Shown here: positions 54,738 to 63,790 of the stretch, piece after piece
How the letters are laid out: every line of letters starts with the position of its first letter
How positions within the stretch are numbered: the stretch's first letter is position 1
NCBI RefSeq assembly: GCF_003591515.1
Contig: NZ_QZCG01000002.1
Location: 248,001-312,000, forward strand
Source of the DNA: Paracoccus onubensis
GTDB lineage: Bacteria; Pseudomonadota; Alphaproteobacteria; Rhodobacterales; Rhodobacteraceae
DNA length: 64,000 nt
Direction: 5' to 3'
Made by a program: the position numbers and the translations under genes
The notes under the pieces: generated by a model
What the model saw: only the letters and a program-made list of their open reading frames with translations
Database searches by the model: none
What the model was told of the DNA's origin: nothing

Positions 54738-55871
54738 ATGAGCACATCGTTCACCCTGACCACCCATGCCGCTATTGCCGAAATCCCGGCTGAAACCTGG
54801 GATCGGCTGGGCGGAAGCAACCCGTTTACGACGCATCGATTCCTCGACGCTCTTGAGCGTTCGGGCTCCGTCGGGCCCGGCACAGGCTGGCAGCCTTTGC
54901 ATCTGACCGTCGAATGCGCGGGTGAGATTGTCGGGGCTGCGCCTCTTTACGCAAAGTCGCATAGCCAGGGCGAATATATCTTCGACCACGCATGGGCACA
55001 GGCCTATATGCGCGCGGGCGGGCGATATTATCCCAAGCTGCAATGCGCCAGCCCCTTTACTCCGGTCAGCGGTCCGCGCCTGCTGTCCCCTGATCCCGAG
55101 GTGAAGCGGGCGCTTCTGGCGGGCATGATGCAGATTGCAGAGCGCGCGGGATGTTCCGGCGTGCACGTAACCTTCTGCGACGAGGATGAGGTGGCCTTGG
55201 GGGAAACTGCAGGCTATCTGCCACGCGTCACCCAGCAGTTTCACTGGTTCAATCGCGGCTATGCCAGTTTTGACGCGTTTCTGGCGGAGCTGTCATCGCG
55301 GAAGCGAAAAGCGATCCGCAAGGAACGGGCACGGGCGCAGGCATTCGGCGGAGATATCGTCCAACTGACCGGGGATCGGCTTGAACCGCGCCACTGGGAT
55401 GCTTTCTGGAACTTCTATCAGGACACGGGCAGCCGCAAATGGGGGGAGCCCTATCTGACCCGTGCCTTTTTCGATCATATCCAGGACAGCATGCGGGACG
55501 ATGTGCTGCTTGTTCTTGCCGAGCGGGACGGAGAACCTATTGCCGGGGCACTGAACTTCATCGGTCCCGACGCGATTTACGGCCGCTACTGGGGCTGTGT
55601 CGAGGATCACGCCTTCCTGCATTTCGAACTGTGTTATCATCAGGCCATCGACTACGCGATCCAGCATGGCCTCGCCCGCGTCGAGGCAGGGGCGCAAGGC
55701 GAGCATAAGCTGGCGCGGGGCTATCTTCCCGCCGAAATCCATTCATTGCACTGGCTGCGCGAGGAAGGCTTTCTGCGTGCAGTGGCCAGCTATCTCGATC
55801 AGGAGCGCGAAGCGATGGGTGAAGAAATCGAATTGCTGACGGATTGGGGGCCATTCCGGAAGAACGGCTAG
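54738..55871 (+). CDS. FemAB-like GNAT family protein (PF04339)
   Basis: A 377-residue protein of the peptidogalycan-biosynthesis FemAB-like group, with two acetyltransferase-like lobes. Typical patterns are FTTHRFLDALERSGSVGPGTGWQPLHL, a central YPKLQCASPFTPVSGPRLL and the C-terminal CAEDHAFLHFELCYHQ-like stretch. Despite the name, no role in cell-wall synthesis is shown for this clade. A possible stem (AGAACGG/CCGTTCT) covers the stop without a T-run. Confidence 0.82.
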   Translation: MSTSFTLTTHAAIAEIPAETWDRLGGSNPFTTHRFLDALERSGSVGPGTGWQPLHLTVECAGEIVGAAPLYAKSHSQGEYIFDHAWAQAYMRAGGRYYPKLQCASPFTPVSGPRLLSPDPEVKRALLAGMMQIAERAGCSGVHVTFCDEDEVALGETAGYLPRVTQQFHWFNRGYASFDAFLAELSSRKRKAIRKERARAQAFGGDIVQLTGDRLEPRHWDAFWNFYQDTGSRKWGEPYLTRAFFDHIQDSMRDDVLLVLAERDGEPIAGALNFIGPDAIYGRYWGCVEDHAFLHFELCYHQAIDYAIQHGLARVEAGAQGEHKLARGYLPAEIHSLHWLREEGFLRAVASYLDQEREAMGEEIELLTDWGPFRKNG

Positions 55872-56023
55872 CGGGTGCCGTTCTGACCGAAAATATCGCC
55901 GAATGGGTGTGATCTGGTGGCTATCGGGCTCTTCCTCCCGGTGGTCAGCCATATTGCGCCTTTTCTTCTTCACCCCCATATCCGGAGGATCCGGGGCAGC
56001 GCCCTGACTTCACCCGATTGGAT

Positions 56024-57907
56024 TCATACCCATTCCCAAGGCCGTGTATGCTCGCCAAGGCGCCGCGCCACTTCGGCCTCATCCACGGTATCGCCGCGCT
56101 TCAGGCGTGCGACGAGGCCGCGCTTCTTGTCGTCGATCACTTCGGCAACGCTGGCTCCGGTGCCGTCCAGAACTTCGTTATAGATCCGGATGATCGCAAG
56201 TTTCCTGAGGTCGGGCTTGAAGATCTTTCCGACCGCCGTCTTGGGAAGTTCAGGCAGGATTTCGATATATTTCGGGATCGCGGCACGTTCGTGGATATGT
56301 GTGCGCGCATGTTGCATGAGTTCCTCGACCGTTACCGTGCTGCCGGAAACCAGTTCGACATAGGCGCATGGCAGCTCACCCGCGAAACTGTCGGGCTGGC
56401 CGATCGCACCGGCAAAGGCAACATCGGGATGGCTTAGCAATCCGTCCTCCAACTCGGCCGGGTCGATGTTATGCCCGCCGCGAATGATCAGGTCCTTGGC
56501 CCGTCCGGTGATCCACAGATAACCATCCGGATCGATCCGCCCCAGATCGCCGGTGCGCAGATAGATATCCTCGGTGAAGAGCCCGTGGTTCTTGTCGGCC
56601 TCGGTATAGGTCGAGCCGGGGATGACGCCGGGATTGGCGATGCAGATCTCGCCCACCTCGTCAGTGGCGCATTCATGCACATTGCCCGCATCGTCATGGT
56701 TCAGGATGCGGACATGGGTATAGGGCAGGGGAATCCCGACAGAGCCGACCTTCTTCAGCCCATCCACGGGATTGCAACTGACCAGACAGGTCGCCTCGGT
56801 CAGCCCGTAACCTTCGGCGATCTCGACCCCGGTGGCCTGCCGGAAGCGGTTATAAAGCTCCAGCGGCAACGGGGCAGAACCCGAGATCGCGGTTTTCAGG
56901 GACGAGACATCTGCATCCACCTTGCGCTGCATTAGGGCCGAAATGGCCGTTGGCACGGTGATCAGGAAGGTGCAATGCCAGCGTTCGATCAGTTTCCAGA
57001 AATTGTCGAACACGCCCTCGCCACGATACCCCGCCGGCGTCGGCATGACCACATGCGCACCAGAGGCGATGCAGGACATCAGGACCGGATAGGCGGCGAA
57101 GACATGGAACATCGGCAGCGGGCACATCAGCACATCGGTTTCATCGAATAACAGCGTGCCGCCCAGCCAGCCGTTATAGATCATGCCGGAATATTTATGC
57201 TGCGCCAGCTTGGGCATGCCGGTGGTGCCACCGGTATGAAAATAGGCGGCGACCCGGTCCTGCTGAACATCCTCGAAACGCAAGGCGGTGCCGTCCTGCT
57301 TGTTGGCTGCTTCATTGAAATCCAGAATCTGCGCTTTGTGGACGGCCGTGACCTTTGGTCGGATCAAGGGGACGATAAAGCGTTTCAGCCCGGTCAGATG
57401 CCGGTTCAGATCCACCTCGAGGACATGAGTGATATTCGGCGCCTGCGCGACCGCCTCGGCGGCTTTCTGGGCGATGTCGGTCTTGGGGAAGGCTTTCAGC
57501 GTAACCAGCACCTTGGCATTGGTTTCCCGCAGGATACCGGCAATCTGCTCGGGATCGAGAAGCGGATTGATCGGATTGACGATCCCCGCCGTCGCCCCGG
57601 CCACCAGGATCACCGGTGTCTCGGTACTGTTCGGCAGAAGATAGGCGACCGTGTCACCCGGCCCGACGCCCAGGCTGCGGAACAGATTCGCGGTCTGGGT
57701 GACGCGGGTGAGAAACTCGCGCCAGCTCAGCGTCGTGGCGTGATCATTGGCGCCCGAAAGAAGCTGAAAGCTGAGGGCGGGACGGGATGGAAAACGATGT
57801 GCGGTGTCTTTCAGAAACCCGTATAATGTTACAGGCAGATCCCGTCTGTCGAACGGCATTTCGGCTTCGACACGGTCGCGGTCTTCATAGCTGCTGAATC
57901 GGCCCAT
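56024..57907 (-). CDS. fadD: Acyl-CoA synthetase (long-chain FadD-like)
   Basis: A 627-residue AMP-forming ligase. The ATP/AMP loop YFHTGGTTGMPKLAQHK (about 220-236), ISGSAPLPLE, GYGLTEATCLVS and the C-terminal YLRTGDLGRIDPDGYLWITGRAKDLIIRGG are present. The last part (about 500-627) is the moving C-terminal domain with the catalytic lysine region GKIFKPDLRK. GAAGGAGGGG precedes the ATG at 57907; the extra 14 codons upstream lack one. The acid it activates is not readable. Confidence 0.93.
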   Translation of the reverse strand: MGRFSSYEDRDRVEAEMPFDRRDLPVTLYGFLKDTAHRFPSRPALSFQLLSGANDHATTLSWREFLTRVTQTANLFRSLGVGPGDTVAYLLPNSTETPVILVAGATAGIVNPINPLLDPEQIAGILRETNAKVLVTLKAFPKTDIAQKAAEAVAQAPNITHVLEVDLNRHLTGLKRFIVPLIRPKVTAVHKAQILDFNEAANKQDGTALRFEDVQQDRVAAYFHTGGTTGMPKLAQHKYSGMIYNGWLGGTLLFDETDVLMCPLPMFHVFAAYPVLMSCIASGAHVVMPTPAGYRGEGVFDNFWKLIERWHCTFLITVPTAISALMQRKVDADVSSLKTAISGSAPLPLELYNRFRQATGVEIAEGYGLTEATCLVSCNPVDGLKKVGSVGIPLPYTHVRILNHDDAGNVHECATDEVGEICIANPGVIPGSTYTEADKNHGLFTEDIYLRTGDLGRIDPDGYLWITGRAKDLIIRGGHNIDPAELEDGLLSHPDVAFAGAIGQPDSFAGELPCAYVELVSGSTVTVEELMQHARTHIHERAAIPKYIEILPELPKTAVGKIFKPDLRKLAIIRIYNEVLDGTGASVAEVIDDKKRGLVARLKRGDTVDEAEVARRLGEHTRPWEWV

Positions 57908-58174
57908 CGTTTTCCCCTCCTTCAAAGCCCACTGGGGGGCTTTGCTCATTGATTGTCAGAATGGGATAAACCGATGATCATCGGCAAGGGTTTACTCGGA
58001 AGACCCCATCGGAACGCCACGTCAAATCCCGGGAAACCAGTCATCTGTCACGCCTAGGGGCGATTTTCGTCGATGCCGAAGGGCGCAGCGCGCCGGTTTG
58101 CGCAGCCGGGCGTTTTATGAGATTGCCCCTTCAGGAAGGCAATTGCCCTTGATCACCGGGGCTGGAGAATTCCC

Positions 58175-58987
58175 ATGTTCGAACCCTATCTGTTTCATTG
58201 GAACCTTGTTCGCGACGGAAAGCCAATCGTTACCCCGTCCGCTGATTTGCTTCCGGTGCTGTGGCGCGACAAGCCAGCCATGCTCAAACTGACCTCCAAC
58301 GAGGACGCTCAGCGCGGTGCCATCCTGTTGGAATGGTGGGGTGGGGAAGGCGCGGTTAAGATCCTTGCAAGGGACCACGCGGCCCTGCTTATGGAGCGGG
58401 CCAACGGGACGCGATCCTTGGCAGATATGGCCCGCACCGGATATGATGACGAAGCCTGCCGCATTCTATGCGCGACCGCCGCAGGGCTACATACCACCCG
58501 TTCCGGGGTTCTTCCCGATCTGGTGTCTTTGGAATACTGGTTCCGCGACCTTGAACCTGCCGCCGTGAAATATGGCGGGATCCTTGCTCGCTGTGCGGAA
58601 ACCGCCCGATCGCTGCTTGCCGAGCCGCGCGAGTGCGGGGTTCTTCACGGCGATCTGCACCATGACAATGTGCTTGATTTCGGGGCGCGTGGCTGGCTTG
58701 CCATTGATCCCCACGGCCTGTTTGGCGAGCGCGGTTTCGACTTCGCGAACATCTTCACCAATCCAGACCTGAGTGATCCTTGCCGTCCCGTCGCGCGTGA
58801 ACCGGGCTGCTTCGCCCGCCGCCTGAACGTGGTTGCCGAAGCGGCAAGGCTGGACCGGCTGCGCCTGCTGCAATGGATCCTTGCATGGACCGGATTGTCC
58901 GCCGCCTGGTACCTGAACGATGATGATCCCATGGCAAAGATCGATCTGGATGTCGCGGAATTGGCGGCTGCAGAGCTTGATCGATAA
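58175..58987 (+). CDS. APH(6)-type aminoglycoside (streptomycin) kinase family
   Basis: A 270-residue kinase of the APH(6)/hydroxyurea-phosphotransferase family. It resembles StrB (APH(6)-Id): catalytic HGDLHHDN with D160 and N165, GWLAIDPHGLFGE with D178, and C-terminal WTGLSAAW. Such enzymes phosphorylate streptomycin at the 6-hydroxyl, but chromosomal relatives may have other substrates. GGAGA precedes the ATG. It lies in a 3-kb accessory segment next to tRNA-Arg, so acquisition by transfer is possible. Activity is not proven. Confidence 0.82.
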   Translation: MFEPYLFHWNLVRDGKPIVTPSADLLPVLWRDKPAMLKLTSNEDAQRGAILLEWWGGEGAVKILARDHAALLMERANGTRSLADMARTGYDDEACRILCATAAGLHTTRSGVLPDLVSLEYWFRDLEPAAVKYGGILARCAETARSLLAEPRECGVLHGDLHHDNVLDFGARGWLAIDPHGLFGERGFDFANIFTNPDLSDPCRPVAREPGCFARRLNVVAEAARLDRLRLLQWILAWTGLSAAWYLNDDDPMAKIDLDVAELAAAELDR

Positions 58988-59292
58988 TTTGCAAAGGAAC
59001 GCGACATGCCTGCGAAGACAGCTGGCGGTAATGGGCTCTTCGCATCGATTACGGCAATAAGTGTCAGATGTCAGAGATTTTTGACTTACGGAACGAGGTA
59101 TTGTTGTGCTTGTCGGGCGGAACCGTCAGGCATTTCCACTCCATCGGCCAGCTAAAACTGACCCACTGGGACGGATGCCGCGTGTCTGCTATGCGGACAA
59201 ACCGGTCATTCGTGGGAGAGTGAGCATCCGCAGAATCTTTGCGGCTCAAGCTATATTCAATCCTTCGTAAGGCGCGCCTAAGGCCCTGTTGC
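58988..59292. other. 305-base gene-free stretch ahead of the RcnR/NreA operator, with an IS6-like terminal motif
   Basis: No convincing gene lies between the kinase stop and the nickel-type operator. An open minus-strand frame (59064-59294) has no recognisable product. GGCCCTGTTGCA at 59282-59293 resembles the first 12 bases of IS6-family terminal repeats (GGNNCTGTTGCA), suggesting the scar of a lost insertion element, but no second end was seen. Confidence 0.4.
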
Positions 59293-59315
59293 ATTATCCT
59301 CCCGGGGAGGATAAT
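59293..59315. promoter_or_regulatory. RcnR/NreA-type operator upstream of the nickel-type efflux pair
   Basis: Arms ATTATCCTCC and GGAGGATAAT, perfect 10-base inverted repeats around CGG, match the G/C-tract-with-AT-arms operators of CsoR/RcnR-family repressors. The right arm contains the GGAGG ribosome site of the repressor gene (ATG at 59324), so binding would also cover the start region. Confidence 0.8.
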
Positions 59316-59323
59316 CTATTCAT

Positions 59324-59584
59324 ATGACCAATCAGCATCGCCATACAACTCACCCCAAGCTCGTTGCCCGGCTGAAACGCGCCGAGGGACATCTGCGCTC
59401 GGTGATTGGGATGATCGAAGCGGAACGCCCTTGTCTCGATATTGCGCAGCAGCTTCAGGCCGTCGAAAGTGCGATCAGGAACGCGAAGCAGACGTTGATC
59501 CACGATCATATGGACCATTGCCTGGATGCGGAGGGTTCCGAACAGGACCGGGTCGAACTGAAGGCAATCGCTCGCTATCTCTGA
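59324..59584 (+). CDS. RcnR/CsoR family metal-sensing repressor (NreA-like)
   Basis: An 86-residue all-helical repressor of the DUF156 family. Metal-ligand candidates are H5, H7 and H10 near the start, C37 in the RPCLDIAQQLQAV region, and H60-H62-H65-C66 in IHDHMDHCLD. This fits an Ni/Co-type RcnR/NreA/DmeR sensor more than a Cu-type CsoR or formaldehyde-sensing FrmR. Metal binding would release it from the operator just upstream, inducing itself and the next gene, 7 bases downstream. Confidence 0.88.
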   Translation: MTNQHRHTTHPKLVARLKRAEGHLRSVIGMIEAERPCLDIAQQLQAVESAIRNAKQTLIHDHMDHCLDAEGSEQDRVELKAIARYL

Positions 59585-59591
59585 GGTCGCC

Positions 59592-60911
59592 ATGCTGGAT
59601 ATCCTCGCCGACCGCACGTATCGACACCTCTTCCTGGCCCAAATTGTGGCACTTCTGGGCACCGGTCTCGCAACCGTCGCGCTTGGCTTGCTGGCTTATG
59701 ACTTGGCCGGAGATGGGGCCGCGATGGTGTTGGGAACCGTGTTCACCATCAAGATGGTCGCCTATGTCGGGATCGCGCCAATTGCGGGCGCCTTCGCCGA
59801 ACGGGTAAACCGTCGTGGCCTTCTTGTTTCACTTGATCTCGTGCGGGCAGCATCAGCGCTGGCACTGCCTTTCGTAACCGAAATCTGGCAGGTCTATGTG
59901 CTGATCTTCTTGCTGCAATCGGCCTCGGCGGGATTCACGCCGACCTTCCAGGCAACAATCCCGGACGTGCTTCCCGAGGAGACCCGCTATACCCGTGCGC
60001 TGTCGCTTTCGCGATTGGCCTACGATCTGGAAAACATCGCCAGCCCGACTCTCGCGGCGCTCTTGCTGGCGGTGATGAGCTACAACACGTTGTTTCTGGG
60101 CACGGTCGCAGGGTTCCTCGGTTCTGCGCTGCTCGTTCTCTCTGTGCTGCTGCCAAGCCCGAAAGCACCCAAGCCACGCGGGATTTATGATAGGACCACA
60201 CGTGGAATCCGCATTTACCTGGCAACCCCACGTCTGCGCGGCCTTCTGGCACTCAACCTCGCAGTATCGGCGGCGGGGGCCATGGTGCTGGTCAATTCCG
60301 TGGTCGCCGTGCGAGGATTTCTGAGCCTCTCTGACAGCGCTCTTGCCTGGACAATGTTTGCCTTCGGAGCGGGCTCCATGATGGCCGCGCTCTTGCTACC
60401 CCGCTTGCTGGACAGAATTCCGGACCGTCCCGTCATGCTCGGAGGCGCGGCACTGATGGTTGTCACCCTGCTTGGCCTTGCCGGAATAACAGCGGCCACG
60501 GGATTGCATTGGAACATGCTTCTCACTGCATGGTTTTTCATCGGTCTCGGCTATTCATCGGTGCTTACGCCCTCGGGCCGCCTGCTGCGCCGCTCTGCCC
60601 ACCCGGAGGATCGGCCAGCGCTCTTCGCTGCGCAATTCGCCCTGAGCCATGCCTGTTGGCTGATTACCTACCCGCTCTCGGGCTGGCTGATGACGCAGTT
60701 CGGTATAATCCCGGCTCTGTTGGCACTTGCCGGCCTTTCCGGGATTGGTATCGCGATCAGCCTTGCACTATGGCCCGCCAAGGAGGGTGCGGAGATCGAA
60801 CATACCCATGAGAATCTGCCGCTGGATCACCCGCATCTGAAAGGGTGCCGGATACATAGCCATGAGCTTGTGATCGACGACCTCCATCCGCGTTGGGCGA
60901 ACCAATTTTGA
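59592..60911 (+). CDS. NreB-like MFS metal exporter
   Basis: A 439-residue major facilitator transporter with 12 membrane segments and a hydrophilic C-terminal tail rich in histidine (HTHENLPLDHPHL, then HSHELVIDDLHPRW), a mark of NreB-type nickel exporters. It is cotranscribed with the RcnR-like repressor. The pair should give resistance to nickel or cobalt. GAGGTCG precedes the ATG. Confidence 0.88.
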   Translation: MLDILADRTYRHLFLAQIVALLGTGLATVALGLLAYDLAGDGAAMVLGTVFTIKMVAYVGIAPIAGAFAERVNRRGLLVSLDLVRAASALALPFVTEIWQVYVLIFLLQSASAGFTPTFQATIPDVLPEETRYTRALSLSRLAYDLENIASPTLAALLLAVMSYNTLFLGTVAGFLGSALLVLSVLLPSPKAPKPRGIYDRTTRGIRIYLATPRLRGLLALNLAVSAAGAMVLVNSVVAVRGFLSLSDSALAWTMFAFGAGSMMAALLLPRLLDRIPDRPVMLGGAALMVVTLLGLAGITAATGLHWNMLLTAWFFIGLGYSSVLTPSGRLLRRSAHPEDRPALFAAQFALSHACWLITYPLSGWLMTQFGIIPALLALAGLSGIGIAISLALWPAKEGAEIEHTHENLPLDHPHLKGCRIHSHELVIDDLHPRWANQF

Positions 60912-61044
60912 CGATCGAGTAAAGTTGAAGCGGATGACCGTAAAGGGCTCTTCACGTCGATAGCGTGGACCATGGCTAACATGCCAAATGGGTCGGAAAT
61001 CTGATGGAAAACCAGAAATGTCTGACAGACGATCATAAGATGAT

Positions 61045-61121
61045 TGGCGGACCCGGGACGATTCGAACGCCCGACCCCCAGATTCGTAGTCTGGTGCTCT
61101 ATCCAGCTGAGCTACGGGTCC
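61045..61121 (-). tRNA. tRNA-Arg (anticodon ACG)
   Basis: A 77-base gene on the minus strand, with the CCA tail encoded. The acceptor stem pairs GGACCCG with CGGGTCC, the D-arm has GAGC pairs, the anticodon arm CCAGA/TCTGG encloses CTACGAA (anticodon ACG), and the T-arm has TTCGAAT. The ACG tRNA reads CGN arginine codons once the wobble A is deaminated. Its 3' end faces the accessory genes. Confidence 0.97.
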
Positions 61122-61194
61122 ACTGTAGGGGGGTGATCTAACGATGTGGCTTTGGATGCGCAAGGGGGAATGACAAGAAAAATTTGGTAAATGA

Positions 61195-62616
61195 TCAGCG
61201 TGCCGTTTCCGGCCGCGACAGGAGCGGGGCATTCACCTCGCGGGGGATGCGTATCATGAATTCGCTGCCTTCCGCGTCGCTGCGCAGGAGTTCCAGCCGC
61301 CCGCCGTGACTGCGCACCAGATCCGCCGCGATCGCCATGCCGAGGCCGGTTCCGCCTTTGCGTACGCTGCTGGTGAATGGCTGAAACAGATATTCCCGGG
61401 CCTTGTCGGGCAGACCGGGGCCATCGTCGCCAATGCGAATCCACCATTCGCTGTCACTTTCACCCGCGCCGATCTCGATCAGGCCGGGTTGCCCGGTTCC
61501 CTCAAGCGCCTGCCGGGCATTTCTCGTCAGATTGCTGAGTACCCGGTACAGTTGATCGCGATCTGCCCGAATCATCAGGCTTGCCGGGATATCCGTCAGA
61601 TATTCGACCAGCCCCGGCTCCGGGGCGGCCAGCGTTTCCGCTTCGATGACCTCGCCGGCAAGCTGGGCCAGATTGAACCGCGACAGGGATGGCGCAGGCT
61701 CTTCCGCCTTGCCGAAGGCGAGGGTGGTTTCGCACAGCGTCACGGCGCGGGCAATCGAGTTGAGCAGTTTCGGCGCCGCCCGCCTGACCTTGGGATCGGC
61801 GCTGTCTTCCAGCCGGTCGGCAAAAATCTGTGCGGTGGTCAGAATATTGCGCAGGTCGTGGCTGATTTTGGCAACCGCCTGTCCAAGCTGCGCCAGACGC
61901 TCCTTTTGCTTCAGCGAAGAAGTGACGGTCTTCTGCATCGCCTCAAGCGCGATTTCGGCATTACGCAATTCGACAAGCCGCGCGTCCGGGGTAATGATAT
62001 GGCGCGGATCGTCCGGCGCTTCGGCATAGGCGGACAGGTTGCTGATGACGCGGCGGATGGGAACCAGAATCAGGCGCTGCGCGGCAAGGTTCAGCAGGAT
62101 AGCCGTCAGAATGGAGAAAGCGGCGGATGTCACCAGAATGCGCAGACCGAAATCGATCATTCCGCTTCGCAGCGGAGCGGTCTGCATGGTGATCTCGATC
62201 AACTGCCCGGCCTGATTGACCGGCGCGCCGATAACGCGAATCACCTGATCCTTGCTTTCGGCCAGCGTTCCCATTGCATCCGTGATAGACTGCCAGGGAC
62301 GGGTCTCACGCAGATCATAGGTTTCGATAACAGGCCCCGGTATCGGTGACGAAAGCACAAGCTGCCGGATATCGTCACGCCGCAGGACCACGTTGAAGAC
62401 CCCGGCATTCTGCAAAAGCTCGGATTCCAGGTCACTCGCCAGGGCGTCATCCGTCGCCAACAGCGCAAGGCTGGCGATCTGGGCGCGTTCCAGGCGCGAT
62501 TCAAGGTAATCCAGGCGATAATTCGACAATGCTGGCAAAAGAATGAATATTTCTGCCAGTATGACGAAGATGATCGTCAATGCAGCGAATCGGCCAGAGA
62601 TGGTATTCAGTTTCAT
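61195..62616 (-). CDS. Sensor histidine kinase (orphan)
   Basis: A 473-residue membrane sensor kinase. Two membrane segments (about 9-30 and 155-177) enclose a periplasmic sensor of about 125 residues. A HAMP-like linker (about 180-240) leads to the H box with H253 in KISHDLRN, then the N box (SNLTRNARQAL), G1 (DDGPGLP) and G2 (GGTGLGMAIA). No response regulator gene is next to it. The stimulus is unknown. Confidence 0.92.
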   Translation of the reverse strand: MKLNTISGRFAALTIIFVILAEIFILLPALSNYRLDYLESRLERAQIASLALLATDDALASDLESELLQNAGVFNVVLRRDDIRQLVLSSPIPGPVIETYDLRETRPWQSITDAMGTLAESKDQVIRVIGAPVNQAGQLIEITMQTAPLRSGMIDFGLRILVTSAAFSILTAILLNLAAQRLILVPIRRVISNLSAYAEAPDDPRHIITPDARLVELRNAEIALEAMQKTVTSSLKQKERLAQLGQAVAKISHDLRNILTTAQIFADRLEDSADPKVRRAAPKLLNSIARAVTLCETTLAFGKAEEPAPSLSRFNLAQLAGEVIEAETLAAPEPGLVEYLTDIPASLMIRADRDQLYRVLSNLTRNARQALEGTGQPGLIEIGAGESDSEWWIRIGDDGPGLPDKAREYLFQPFTSSVRKGGTGLGMAIAADLVRSHGGRLELLRSDAEGSEFMIRIPREVNAPLLSRPETAR

Positions 62617-62745
62617 CTTCTCTCGGTTCTGTGCGCTTCGGCTGCTATGTAATCACGCGAACGCGATTTTAACATATCGAACGAAACAGGCAGGGTCAGA
62701 GTTCCCGGATCTCGTTGCGTCAAGCTGCCGCAGGCATTTCAACGG

Positions 62746-62774
62746 TTGACGCAGTAACCGGCTTGCACTATCCA
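62746..62774 (+). promoter_or_regulatory. Sigma-70 promoter of rpmH-rnpA-yidD
   Basis: TTGACG (62746-62751), exactly 17 bases, then TATCCA (62769-62774). The predicted start is near 62781, giving a leader of about 92 bases before rpmH. Confidence 0.7.
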
Positions 62775-62872
62775 GCGGGCTTCAAACAACCGGCGGTTAT
62801 CGTGCGGGGCGGTGCTTTCAGGCTGCCTTGTCGTCTGCCGCCAACCGCAAGCTACGACCCGGAGACAGGAAT

Positions 62873-63007
62873 ATGAAGCGCACTTTTCAACCGTCGAACC
62901 TTGTTCGTGCGCGCCGTCACGGCTTTCGCGCCCGCATGGCCACCAAAGGTGGCCGCCGTGTGCTGAATGCCCGCCGTGCCAAAGGCCGCAAGCGTCTTTC
63001 GGCCTGA
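62873..63007 (+). CDS. rpmH: 50S ribosomal protein L34
   Basis: A 44-residue, very basic ribosomal protein ([20 protein letters not shown]...), the standard L34 length and pattern ending RKRLSA. The ribosome site is GGAGACAGG. It is the first gene of the rpmH-rnpA-yidD operon. The 256 bases before it hold the promoter described separately and otherwise show no gene. Confidence 0.98.
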   Translation: MKRTFQPSNLVRARRHGFRARMATKGGRRVLNARRAKGRKRLSA

Positions 63008-63143
63008 TCCATTCCGGAGGGCTTTGGCCCTGCCGGTAAAAGGCCCGAACATGCCGCCTTTGCCCCATCCTTGTACCAATACTCGGTCCCCGGATGATGG
63101 CATGGCGGCTTTTCGCATGGATAACAATCCGCATCAGTGCAGG

Positions 63144-63473
63144 ATGCCTGAGATCATCCGGAAACGTGCTGATTTTCTGGCCGCAGCGCGTGCACGCCGT
63201 CAAGCGATGCCGGGTTTTCTTCTACAGGCGCGGGATCGCGGTGATGGCGCGCCGGCGCGGGTCGGTTTTACCTGCTCGAAAAAGATCGGCAACGCCGTTA
63301 CGCGGAACAGGGCGAAGCGCCGGCTGCGCGAGGTTGCGCGGCACATCCTGACCGGCGCTGCCCGGCAAGGTTGGGATTATGTGTTGATTGGCCGCCCTGA
63401 AACCACGGTCAGCCGCGAATTTGCCTCGCTTTGCGCCGATTTGACCCGGGCATTGCGCAAGGTGCATAAATGA
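63144..63473 (+). CDS. rnpA: Ribonuclease P protein component
   Basis: The 109-residue protein subunit of RNase P, which helps the catalytic RNA cleave tRNA 5' leaders. The RNP motif [13 protein letters not shown] is clear, preceded by [14 protein letters not shown] and [13 protein letters not shown]. The start is uncertain: the ATG at 63144 is nearest the homologous core, with ATGs at 63117 and 63102 in frame. In this family an N-terminal extension is sometimes present. It overlaps yidD by 4 bases. Confidence 0.9.
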   Translation: MPEIIRKRADFLAAARARRQAMPGFLLQARDRGDGAPARVGFTCSKKIGNAVTRNRAKRRLREVARHILTGAARQGWDYVLIGRPETTVSREFASLCADLTRALRKVHK

Positions 63474-63730
63474 GCCCGCTAGCGCATCTTTTTGCCCTGC
63501 CGGTCCGGGCTTATCGACTGATCGGGTCACCTTGGGTGGGGCATGGCTGCCGCTTCCAGCCCACTTGCTCTGCCTATGCGCTTGAAGCGCTTCAGCGTCA
63601 CGGCGCGTTTCGAGGCGGATGGCTGACCCTGCGGCGCATTGCGCGGTGTCATCCCTGGGGAGGGCAGGGCTTCGATCCCGTTCCGCAATGCGGTTCGGAT
63701 TGCGATGATGAGGAAAAGCACCGCGATTAA
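63470..63730 (+). CDS. yidD: Membrane protein insertion efficiency factor YidD
   Basis: An 86-residue YidD protein with an amphipathic N-terminus and the family core [39 protein letters not shown]. It helps membrane protein insertion together with YidC. It starts inside the rnpA stop (ATGA). The yidC gene that usually follows is replaced by a convergent LacI-family gene. Confidence 0.94.
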   Translation: MSPLAHLFALPVRAYRLIGSPWVGHGCRFQPTCSAYALEALQRHGAFRGGWLTLRRIARCHPWGGQGFDPVPQCGSDCDDEEKHRD

Positions 63731-63790
63731 TTGCATGCGATATTCTACCGGGCCGGAATTGCCGATACCGTGCGATCATGGGAACAGCCC

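Noticed and set aside
55861..55884. AGAACGG/CCGTTCT hairpin at the end of the FemAB-like gene as a terminator
   Set aside because: The stem covers the stop codon and no T-run follows, so termination cannot be supported.
59064..59294. Small minus-strand frame in the gap before the nickel operator
   Set aside because: No recognisable product or ribosome site, and it overlaps the IS-like motif. A worn transposase fragment remains possible but unproven.
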